Positions 1-5,867 of a stretch of DNA of 10,570 bases are shown in pieces; position 1 is the first letter of the stretch; each line of letters begins with the position of its first letter. The notes beneath the pieces are model-generated. The model was not told the DNA's origin. It did no database searches and worked only from the letters and a program-made list of their open reading frames with translations. The translations under genes were made by a program, and so were the position numbers. The stretch comes from Streptosporangiaceae bacterium (GTDB lineage: Bacteria > Actinomycetota > Actinomycetes > Streptosporangiales > Streptosporangiaceae), in NCBI GenBank assembly GCA_030045215.1, contig JASIBJ010000793.1, positions 1 through 10,570 of the forward strand. The letters are read 5' to 3'.

Positions 1-107
1 GCCATCCCCCGCAGGAACGAGCGCCGGCGAAGGCCCGCCGAGTCGGCCGGCTTGCCGGGCTCGGCCATGCTGGCGCCCTCAGGAGGCTCAGCAGATTCAG
101 AACTCAT
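1..107 (-). CDS. efeB: EfeB, DyP-type deferrochelatase/peroxidase, N-terminal fragment
   Basis: Only the first 35 codons are in the window; the gene continues past the left edge. The ATG at 107-105 lies inside the end of efeO and gives an 11-base overlap with it. The N-terminus is polar, then carries a twin-arginine motif at about residues 26-34 (RRRSFLRGM), which fits Tat export of a folded cofactor protein. In EfeUOB systems the gene after efeO is normally efeB, a periplasmic or extracellular heme-dependent DyP-type peroxidase that works with EfeO in iron uptake. The identity rests on the Tat motif and the position after efeO, because the catalytic domain is not visible. Another Tat-exported protein is possible but less likely. 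Confidence 0.72.
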   Translation of the reverse strand, partial: MSSESAEPPEGASMAEPGKPADSAGLRRRSFLRGM

Positions 108-1260
108 GCGCCATATTCCTCGGCTCGGCGATCGACGCGATAGGAGCGAGTTCCTGCAGCGCCTGGCCGCACGCCGCGTCTATGTCCTGACGCATGAGCG
201 CGGGCAGGGCGGAGACGGGAACCCACCATCCGTCCGGAAGACGCTCTTTTTCGATGAGCGACTGCAGAAGGTCAAGCCCCGAGTAGATCTCGGGCAGCTG
301 CGGGTCGCGCGGGGCGAGCAGCGGGTGCAGCAGCGACAGCAGGTAGCGCGTGCCCTGGATGTTGGCAAGCGTGGTGGCCAGGGTGGTACCGCTGCCGTAG
401 TCGTCGTGGCCGGTGAGCTGGAACTCCAGCGCGTTTTCCAGGATCTCGTGGGTGCGCAGGCCGATGTCGATGAGCGGGATCTGCTGCCCTGGCCACCAGG
501 CGAGCAGCTGATGCACGTTGGTGTTGAGGGTGTCTGCGACCGAAGTGAGTTCGGCCACTGACTGGCCGTGCCACAAGCCGTACTCCAGCCGGTAGAAGCC
601 CGTCCACTGCGGACTGCTCGTCCCGACGGCATCCGCCCGGCCGTCGATCTCGGTGTCGTAGTTCCCGAACGCGTCGTACGCCGCCCCCAGCGTCTCGTAC
701 TGCAGGTGGGCGGTCAGCCAGTCGCGCTTGGCCGCCGTCAGGTTGCCGCCGCGCACCGCGGCGGCCAGCGTGACGGTTTCCCCGGCGAGCACCTGCAGCC
801 CGGCTTCGGTGTAGCTCGCGTACTCCTTGGCCAGCGGGTAAAGCTCGTTGTACGTGATGGGCACTATGGCCCGAGCGCCGGCCACGTGCCCGCTCACGGT
901 GACGGTCGGCCCGGTGACAGGGCTGAAGTCCTCCACCTCGCACAGGAACGCGTACCTGCCCGACCCGACGTCGAGCGACATCGGCGCGGTGGTGTCGGGC
1001 CCGATGTTCTGGAGTTCGTCGTACACCGCGCCGTTGGCCGGGTCGGTCAGGTCGACCTCAGCGCCGTAATCCGCCTCACTGGTGATCTCGAACGTGTGCC
1101 AGCCGGGCTTGGCCAGATGCCACGCACCGCCACACGAGCCGTCGTTAAACGAAATCGCGGTCGACGAGGAGGAACTCGCGGCCGGAGAATTGCCGCAGGC
1201 TGTGACGCCCGCCACGAGCGCCGCACTGGCAGCAGCGGCGAGCAGGCGTCCGGTGCGCAT
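97..1260 (-). CDS. efeO: EfeO, iron uptake lipoprotein (cupredoxin plus M75 imelysin domain)
   Basis: The 387-residue product begins with a lipoprotein signal peptide: Arg at 2 and 5, a hydrophobic core, then a lipobox VTAC with Cys22 as the likely lipidated residue. A Ser-rich linker leads to a cupredoxin-like domain (about 38-124) with two cysteines, Cys43 and Cys107, in the positions typical of EfeO. An M75/imelysin helical domain follows (about 135-375), recognisable from the segments around AHLQYETLGAAYDAFG and WTGFYRLEYGLW. EfeO is the extracytoplasmic iron-binding component of the EfeUOB ferrous iron system. Where the family usually has HxxE, this protein reads Y223-R-L-E226. The start is the ATG at 1260, with AGGA five bases upstream. 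efeB overlaps the 3' end. No efeU permease gene lies directly upstream; it may follow efeB outside the window. Confidence 0.93.
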   Translation of the reverse strand: MRTGRLLAAAASAALVAGVTACGNSPAASSSSSTAISFNDGSCGGAWHLAKPGWHTFEITSEADYGAEVDLTDPANGAVYDELQNIGPDTTAPMSLDVGSGRYAFLCEVEDFSPVTGPTVTVSGHVAGARAIVPITYNELYPLAKEYASYTEAGLQVLAGETVTLAAAVRGGNLTAAKRDWLTAHLQYETLGAAYDAFGNYDTEIDGRADAVGTSSPQWTGFYRLEYGLWHGQSVAELTSVADTLNTNVHQLLAWWPGQQIPLIDIGLRTHEILENALEFQLTGHDDYGSGTTLATTLANIQGTRYLLSLLHPLLAPRDPQLPEIYSGLDLLQSLIEKERLPDGWWVPVSALPALMRQDIDAACGQALQELAPIASIAEPRNMAHEF

Positions 1261-1443
1261 GACCGTCCTGGGGGATTCTGATGCGGAACAAGCAGCCAGA
1301 AGCCAGCATAAGCGCGCCGAAATTCACGGCTTAGTCCTTGGTGATCTCTGGATTAAACGTTCACCAGGCCATCATCCCCTGTCCACCGAACGGCTTCCGC
1401 GTTCTCGGCCCGCCATAACCTTGGGGGCGGTCGCGGCTACTTG
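1261..1443. other. Intergenic region upstream of efeO
   Basis: This 183-base gap separates the end of the D-2-hydroxyacid dehydrogenase gene from efeO, both on the minus strand. It should hold the efeO promoter. A TATGCT at 1310-1305 (minus) could be a -10 element, but no convincing -35 accompanies it. An imperfect inverted repeat, TTAGTCC at 1331-1337 and GGATTAA at 1350-1356, is the only operator-like element seen. A bulged hairpin at 1386-1408 could follow the dehydrogenase gene, but it has no T-tract, so I do not call a terminator. No DtxR/IdeR or Fur box is recognisable by eye. Confidence 0.4.
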
Positions 1444-2418
1444 CTAAACCGGTGAGCGTCGGAATGCGGGCGAGTTCACGGCCCACTGCGGATCCTCGCC
1501 GCGGGCAAAGCGCTGCAGGTTGGCCGCGAATACCTCGCTCGTCCGGCGGAACATCAGCCCGGTATGCCAGCCGACATGCGGGGTGGCGAGGACGCGCGGA
1601 TGGCGCACGAGCGCGCTGTCCGGATCGACCGGCTCGCGCGCGAAAACGTCGAGCCCGGCCCCGCCGACCTGGCCGGCATCGAGCGCAGCGAGCAGGGCCG
1701 GCTCGTCGACCAGGCCGCCCCTGGCGACGTTAACGAACAGCGCGCCCCGCTTCATCGCGGCGAACTCGGGCGCTGAGAAGAGCCCGGCATTCCCGTCGTG
1801 CAGCATCGCGCAGCAGACCACGGCGTCAGCCTGCCCGAGCAGTTCGCGCAGCCGGTCAGGGCCCGCTACCACGGACACCTCGGCCGGCGCCGGCTTGTCC
1901 GGGTGCTCCCGGACGCCGAGCAGCCGAGGCCCGAACGGGGCCAGGCGGCGGGCGACTCCGGTGCCGATCGCGCCCAAGCCGACGATCAGCACCGTGGCGT
2001 CCAGCAGCGACCGGCCGGCGGGCCGGTCAGCCCACGACCCCATGGCGAGCGCGGCCCGGGACTCGTCCAGCCGCCGGGCCAGCGCGAGCAGTTGCAGCAC
2101 GGCGAGTTCGGCCACGCTGTCGGCGTTGCCGCCGATGTCGCCGGGCACGCGGGCTACCCAGACGCCAAGGTCAGTTGCGGCTGGGATGTCGACGCGATCG
2201 AGTCCGACGCCGAACTGGTGAACAAGCCCGAACTTGCCCGCGGACAGGACGTCGGCTCCGATCCTCGTGCCGAGCGGGCAGATGGCAGTGACGCCGTCCA
2301 GGCTCTCGATGACTCGGTCGGGCCGGCAGGCGGCGATCTCCCACTCCGGCAGCAGCGAGCCGAGAAAGTCCGCGGGCACGCCGTCGCCGAGCCGCTCCCT
2401 GGCGAACAGCAGCTTCAC
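1444..2418 (-). CDS. D-isomer-specific 2-hydroxyacid dehydrogenase family protein
   Basis: The product has 324 residues, a normal length for this NAD(P)-dependent family, which interconverts 2-hydroxyacids and 2-oxoacids. The Rossmann dinucleotide motif GLGAIG is at 147-152. The catalytic triad positions are present: Arg233 (VARGG), Glu262 (AREPVD) and His281 (TPHVGW). The GTG start at 2418 was chosen because it overlaps the chdC stop codon as GTGA and the reading matches the family from its first strand. Longer upstream reading only enters sequence antisense-free of family homology and already covered by chdC. The overlap implies translation coupled to chdC. The substrate is unknown; glyoxylate/hydroxypyruvate reductase-like or phosphoglycerate dehydrogenase-like activity are both possible. 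No ACT domain is present. Confidence 0.9.
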   Translation of the reverse strand: MKLLFARERLGDGVPADFLGSLLPEWEIAACRPDRVIESLDGVTAICPLGTRIGADVLSAGKFGLVHQFGVGLDRVDIPAATDLGVWVARVPGDIGGNADSVAELAVLQLLALARRLDESRAALAMGSWADRPAGRSLLDATVLIVGLGAIGTGVARRLAPFGPRLLGVREHPDKPAPAEVSVVAGPDRLRELLGQADAVVCCAMLHDGNAGLFSAPEFAAMKRGALFVNVARGGLVDEPALLAALDAGQVGGAGLDVFAREPVDPDSALVRHPRVLATPHVGWHTGLMFRRTSEVFAANLQRFARGEDPQWAVNSPAFRRSPV

Positions 2419-3155
2419 GCCAGCGCCGCGACCAGCTCGTCGATCGGCTTGCGGCGGCCGGTGTAAAACGGGATCTCGACCCTGGTGTGCCGGCGGGCCC
2501 GCGCGCCGCGCAGATGGCGCATCAGGTCCACGATCCGGTGCAGCTCGTCTGCTTCGAAGGCCAGGATCCACTCGTAGTCGTTGAGCGAGAAGCACGCCAC
2601 CGTGTTGGCCCGGACGTCGGGGTACTCGCGGGCCATCATGCCGTGCTCGGCCAGCAGTTCGCGGCGCTCGGCGTCCTCGAGCAGGTACCACTCGTAGGAC
2701 CGGACGAACGGGTACACGCTGACGTAGTTCTTCGGCTCCTCCCCGGCGAGGAACGCGGGGATGTGGCTCTTGTTGAACTCGGCCGGGCGGTGCAGCGCCA
2801 GCACCGACCAGACCGGCTCGCTGGCCAGGCCAAGCCTGGTCCGGCGGAACCGGGCGTACATCTCCTGCAGGTCATCGGCGGTCGGCGCGACCCACCAGAA
2901 CATGTAATCGGCGTCGGCCCGCAGGCCCTGCACGTCGTAACAGCCGCGGGTCACGACACCCTTGCCCGCCGCCTGCTGGCACAGCTCGGATACCTCGGCC
3001 GCCAGGCTCGCCCGGCCGCCCGCATCGGCCGCGGCCTGGTCGATCGCCGCCGGGCCGGCGACCCGGAAGACCGACCACATCACGTACCTGATGAGCTCGT
3101 TCAGCTCCCGCGCCTTGGGATGGCTGACGGCCTGCGACTGCTCGTTCCCTGCCAT
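2415..3155 (-). CDS. chdC: Coproheme decarboxylase ChdC (HemQ), actinobacterial type
   Basis: The enzyme catalyses the last step of the coproporphyrin-dependent heme pathway, the peroxide-driven oxidative decarboxylation of two propionates of coproheme III to give heme b. It is related to chlorite dismutase. With the start at 3155 the product has 246 residues, usual for the family. Key residues fit the actinobacterial subgroup: distal His131 (KSHIPAF), catalytic Tyr148 (SVYPFV) 17 residues on, and proximal His171 (AEHGMM) a further 23 on, the spacing I recall for the Corynebacterium diphtheriae enzyme. The C-terminal signature EIPFYTGRR is also present. The start was chosen because the conserved N-terminus ([15 protein letters not shown]) soon follows. 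No Shine-Dalgarno precedes it, so the ATG at 3182 or at 3242 remains possible. It lies 98 bases after the Rid gene and overlaps the dehydrogenase gene by four. Confidence 0.95.
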   Translation of the reverse strand: MAGNEQSQAVSHPKARELNELIRYVMWSVFRVAGPAAIDQAAADAGGRASLAAEVSELCQQAAGKGVVTRGCYDVQGLRADADYMFWWVAPTADDLQEMYARFRRTRLGLASEPVWSVLALHRPAEFNKSHIPAFLAGEEPKNYVSVYPFVRSYEWYLLEDAERRELLAEHGMMAREYPDVRANTVACFSLNDYEWILAFEADELHRIVDLMRHLRGARARRHTRVEIPFYTGRRKPIDELVAALA

Positions 3156-3253
3156 GTACTTATGTCTACCAGAGAGTTTCATGGGGGGAACGAGGGGCGG
3201 CCGGGCAGGCTGTCGGGCCGTCAGCCGGCCTAGATCGGCCATTACTCGATAAG

Positions 3254-3655
3254 TCAGGTGGCTGCAATCGCCGCTATGGCCTCAATCTCGACCAGCTGGC
3301 CGCTGTAGCCCAATGCGGCAACGCCAAGCAGGGTGCTGGGCGGCTCGTACTGGGCGAAGTCCGCGTGCACCACGTCCCAGACCGCGACCAGGTTGGCCGG
3401 CTCGGCTGACACGACGTAGATCGTGGTCTTCAGCACATCGTCAAGGCCGGCTCCCGCCGCCGCCAGTGCCGTGACCAGGTTGGCCATCGTCTGACGGGCC
3501 TGCAGGACATAGTCCGAACCGCCGACGAGCCGGCCGGCCTCGTCAATCGGGCAGGCTCCGGCCGCGAACACCAGGCCGCCGGGCGGCGCGACGGCGGCAT
3601 AGGCGTAACCGGTCTCCTGATAGAGGCCGTCCGCCCGGACAAAGCGCGCAGGCAT
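3254..3655 (-). CDS. Rid-family (YjgF/YER057c/UK114) protein lacking the RidA arginine
   Basis: The 133-residue product covers the whole chorismate-mutase-like Rid fold. Recognisable segments are [13 protein letters not shown] (26-38), the helix around [27 protein letters not shown], and the C-terminal LVEIEAIA (121-128). Rid proteins form trimers. RidA itself hydrolyses reactive imines and enamines using a conserved arginine (Arg105 in E. coli), found in a VARLP-like context. Here the matching site reads V-A-A-L, with Ala114, so this is probably a non-RidA subgroup (Rid1-7) whose substrate is unknown. The start ATG at 3655 puts the fold at the N-terminus; an upstream reading to 3778 would overlap the LLM gene and adds no family sequence. 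It lies 56 bases after the LLM gene and is probably co-transcribed with it. Confidence 0.88.
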   Translation of the reverse strand: MPARFVRADGLYQETGYAYAAVAPPGGLVFAAGACPIDEAGRLVGGSDYVLQARQTMANLVTALAAAGAGLDDVLKTTIYVVSAEPANLVAVWDVVHADFAQYEPPSTLLGVAALGYSGQLVEIEAIAAIAAT

Positions 3656-3711
3656 GCGAGGGATGCTCGCAGAGCTCGGGCCGGGGCGGCAACCGGATTC
3701 GGCTGCCCGGG

Positions 3712-4635
3712 TCACGCGCCCGCAGCGGCCGCGCCGACCTGGTCCAGGACCGGGTTGATGATCTCGTCGGCCAGCCACCGCGCGACGTTGTCCGGTACGG
3801 GCGACCGCACGCCGACCACGATGTGCCGGAATCCGGCCGCGATGAGCGCGGTGATGGTCGCGCGTTCGCCGGCGACATCGTCGGTCCTGATCAGCACCTG
3901 AACCGACCGGGTGATGCTGTCCGGATCCCGGCCGAGGTCGGCGCAGTGCTGGTCGAGCACCCGGCTGCGCTCGGTCAGGAAATCAATGCTCGCGTGCGGC
4001 GGACCAGGGATGTTCCAGATGTCTGCCTGCTCGGCGACGACCCGCAGCAGCCTGCTACCCGAACCCCCGACGAGGACTGGCGGCCCCGGCCGCTGCACCG
4101 GCTTGGGCTCGCTGATCGTCCCGGACAAGGTGTAGTAGCTGCCCGCGAAGTCGAACTCGTCCTCGGTGAACATGCGGCGGATGATCGTGATGGCCTCCGC
4201 CAGCCGGCCGATTCCTTCGCCGGGTGGCATGACCGTCAGCCCGTACGCTGCCTGTTCGCCCGGGTCAGCTCCGTTGGCGGCCCCGTGCGGCCGGGTGCCG
4301 CCGACGCCGAGGCCGAGCACGAGTCGCCCGCCGGAGATGACGTCCACGGTCGTGGCCATCTTGCCGAGCACCGCCGGCTGGCGAATCTGGTTGTTGGTCA
4401 CCAGCAGGCCCAGGCGAAGGCGCCGGGTCTGGGCGGCCAGCGCCGAAAGCAGCGTCCAGCCCTCGAGGATGCTGCCATCCTTGGGTCCGTTCAGCGGCAG
4501 CATGTGGTCCCAGAGCCAGGCGTGCTCGATCTCCGGAACATCGTCGGCTTGCAGCCAGGCCCGCTGGATCCAGTCATAGGTCGTGCGCATGGGCGTCGTC
4601 TTCAGGCCGAATGTCACCGGCCGGGTGTCTGTCAT
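3712..4635 (-). CDS. LLM-class (luciferase-like, probably F420-dependent) oxidoreductase
   Basis: The product has 307 residues and the TIM-barrel bacterial luciferase-like fold. Family signs are WLWDHMLP (41-48), the run LLVTNNQIRQPAVLGKMATT (77-96), SGGRLVLGLGVG (101-112) and PPVLVGGSG (185-193). These enzymes use reduced flavin, FMNH2 or in actinobacteria often F420H2, for redox of small organic molecules. The sequence does not show which cofactor or substrate applies. The ATG at 4635 was chosen over the in-frame TTG at 4653 because GGAGG lies seven bases before it. A good -10 (TATACT) lies about 36 bases upstream. It is divergent from a marR gene with an inverted repeat between them, so regulation by that MarR protein is likely. 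It heads the run LLM, rid, chdC, dehydrogenase. Confidence 0.9.
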   Translation of the reverse strand: MTDTRPVTFGLKTTPMRTTYDWIQRAWLQADDVPEIEHAWLWDHMLPLNGPKDGSILEGWTLLSALAAQTRRLRLGLLVTNNQIRQPAVLGKMATTVDVISGGRLVLGLGVGGTRPHGAANGADPGEQAAYGLTVMPPGEGIGRLAEAITIIRRMFTEDEFDFAGSYYTLSGTISEPKPVQRPGPPVLVGGSGSRLLRVVAEQADIWNIPGPPHASIDFLTERSRVLDQHCADLGRDPDSITRSVQVLIRTDDVAGERATITALIAAGFRHIVVGVRSPVPDNVARWLADEIINPVLDQVGAAAAGA

Positions 4636-4671
4636 GACCGCGCCTCCAGCCAAGGGATTGCGTGTATCGTC

Positions 4672-4701
4672 AGTATAGCCGATTATCAGCGCTCCTGAGA
4701 A
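4672..4701 (-). promoter_or_regulatory. Probable promoter of the LLM oxidoreductase gene
   Basis: On the minus strand a TATACT hexamer (4677-4672) matches the sigma70/HrdB-type -10 well. A TTCTCA hexamer at 4701-4696, 18 bases upstream, matches four of six positions of TTGACA. The resulting 5' leader would be about 30 bases, with the GGAGG ribosome binding site near its end. The -35 and the spacer lie inside the inverted repeat at 4681-4703, so a bound repressor would block this promoter. Confidence 0.5.
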
Positions 4702-4703
4702 TC
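4681..4703. promoter_or_regulatory. Inverted repeat, candidate MarR operator
   Basis: GATTATCAG (4681-4689) and CTGAGAATC (4695-4703) form an inverted repeat with eight of nine arm positions matching and a 5-base spacer (4690-4694). Its size and place, between two divergent promoters and over the -35 region of each, are typical of MarR-family operators, which often regulate both their own gene and a divergent enzyme gene. Binding is inferred. Confidence 0.55.
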
Positions 4704-4715
4704 AGCCCCGCCCTG

Positions 4716-4721
4716 TAGATT
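4716..4721 (+). promoter_or_regulatory. Candidate -10 element for a leaderless marR transcript
   Basis: TAGATT fits the actinobacterial TANNNT -10 pattern and ends seven bases before the marR ATG at 4729. Transcription would begin at or next to the start codon. The absence of any Shine-Dalgarno before that ATG agrees with leaderless translation, which is common in actinobacteria. No strong -35 is seen. Confidence 0.35.
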
Positions 4722-4728
4722 GGCAGCC

Positions 4729-5247
4729 ATGAGTGACGGGCTACCCGACGCGCTCGCCTACCGGCTTGGCTACCTGCTCAAGCACGCTCAGCAGCAGCTG
4801 GTGCAGGCGTCGGCGCCGGCGATGGCACCGTTCGGGATCGACGGCCGCGAACTGGCCGTGCTGGCCGTGCTCGGTGCCGACAAGCCGCTCTCGCAGCAGG
4901 AGGCGGCCGAGCAACTCGGGATCGACCGGACCACGATGGTGGCGCATGTCGACGCGCTGGAGGCCAAAGGCCTGGTAGCCCGTCGCCGCAGCCCGCAGGA
5001 CCGGCGCAAGAACATCGTCGAGCTGACGTCAGCCGGCCAGAAATGCCTGCGCGAGGCCGGGCGGGCCCGTGACGAGGTTGAGCGCGACTTTCTCGCGCCG
5101 CTCGGCGCCGTCGGCGCCGAGGAGTTCGTCCGGGCGCTGCACGTCCTGGTGGCCACGCACGGTGAGATTAAGCCGGCGACTCACGCCAGTGCAGGGCACA
5201 CCCGGGCCGGTCAGGTCCCGCGCAGCGCGCTGATCGCGGGCCCGTAG
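4729..5247 (+). CDS. MarR-family transcriptional regulator
   Basis: The 172-residue product has a winged helix-turn-helix domain at about 36-105: LSQQEAAEQLGI as the first HTH helix, RTTMVAHVDALEAKG (67-81) covering the recognition helix, and a wing RRRSPQDRRKNIVELT with the DRR typical of MarR proteins. Flanking helices would form the dimer interface. MarR proteins usually repress their own and a neighbouring gene until a small phenolic or lipophilic ligand binds. The ATG at 4729 was preferred over the TTG at 4720, which would fall within the -10 element. The last 25 or so residues are low in family similarity, and the 3' end overlaps the convergent crotonase gene by 37 bases. The likely targets are its own gene and the LLM gene. 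The ligand is unknown. Confidence 0.92.
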   Translation: MSDGLPDALAYRLGYLLKHAQQQLVQASAPAMAPFGIDGRELAVLAVLGADKPLSQQEAAEQLGIDRTTMVAHVDALEAKGLVARRRSPQDRRKNIVELTSAGQKCLREAGRARDEVERDFLAPLGAVGAEEFVRALHVLVATHGEIKPATHASAGHTRAGQVPRSALIAGP

Positions 5248-5867
5248 AGCAGCCGCTTGTGCTCGGCCAGCGTGCGCGTGTCTTTGCCGCTCAGCCCGGC
5301 CGCGAGTTCGATGGCGCGGGCAAGCACGTCCGGCTCGGCGGCGGCCTCGTGCACGATGCCGGCCGCCCGCGCATCCTCGCCGCCGTATCGGCGTGCGGTC
5401 AGAACGGCTTCGTCCAGCGTCCGGCGGGGCAGTTTCGCGGCCAGCACGCACATGTATTCGGCCGTCAGCGGCAGGCCGAGATCGGCCTCGGGCATGCACC
5501 AGAATCCGCGGTCCGCGCGCATGACCGCGAAGTCGTGCGCGCACGCCAGCAGGGCCCCGGCTCCGAATGCGTGGCCGTTGACCGCAGCCACGGTGATGGC
5601 CGGGAAGCCCAGTACCCGCCCGAGCACGGCGTAGATCGAGCGCAGGTAGTCGCCGGCCCGTTCGGGTGCGGTCGACAGCCAGTCCAGGTCCATCCCGTTG
5701 CTGTAGAACTTGCCCTCGCCGACCGTCACCAGCGCGCGCGGAGTCTCGCTCGCCTCAACCCGGTCCAGCGCCTCGTTCACCGAGTCCAGCCATTCCAGGC
5801 CGAACCGGTTCTCGTCGGCCCGCATCCGCAGCACCCAGACGCTTCCCTCGCGGTCAAGCTCGATCAC
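5211..5867 (-). CDS. Enoyl-CoA hydratase/isomerase family protein (ECI-like)
   Basis: The product has 218 residues, shorter than a typical enoyl-CoA hydratase (about 260), and has the crotonase fold. The first oxyanion-hole segment is KFYSNGMDLDWL (53-64) and the second is NGHAFGAGALLACAHD (97-112). Then comes MPEADLGLPL (125-134), with Glu127 at the usual catalytic glutamate position. The second hydratase glutamate is not evident. The MPEADLGL stretch resembles monofunctional delta3,delta2-enoyl-CoA isomerases, so isomerisation of unsaturated acyl-CoAs is a fair guess; hydratase activity is not excluded. The GTG at 5867 overlaps the cgoX stop as GTGA and has GGGAG six bases before it. Translation is probably coupled to cgoX although no metabolic link to heme is obvious. 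Confidence 0.88.
   Translation of the reverse strand: MIELDREGSVWVLRMRADENRFGLEWLDSVNEALDRVEASETPRALVTVGEGKFYSNGMDLDWLSTAPERAGDYLRSIYAVLGRVLGFPAITVAAVNGHAFGAGALLACAHDFAVMRADRGFWCMPEADLGLPLTAEYMCVLAAKLPRRTLDEAVLTARRYGGEDARAAGIVHEAAAEPDVLARAIELAAGLSGKDTRTLAEHKRLLYGPAISALRGT

Noticed and set aside
568..1281. Long plus-strand open frame opposite efeO
   Set aside because: It is rich in Arg, Gly, Val and Pro with no recognisable domain, and efeO on the other strand is unambiguous.
1386..1408. Possible terminator after the 2-hydroxyacid dehydrogenase gene
   Set aside because: The stem is only 4 plus 3 pairs with a 2-base bulge, and no T-tract follows on the minus strand.
2419..2691. Extension of the 2-hydroxyacid dehydrogenase to 2691
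   Set aside because: It would read through the chdC coding sequence in another frame, while the GTG at 2418 forms a GTGA overlap and starts directly at the family's first strand.
3156..3242. N-terminal extension of ChdC to the ATG at 3242 (29 extra residues)
   Set aside because: The extra residues are Arg/Pro-rich, lack family similarity and give a product longer than usual. The ATG at 3155 gives a typical length, although neither start has a Shine-Dalgarno.
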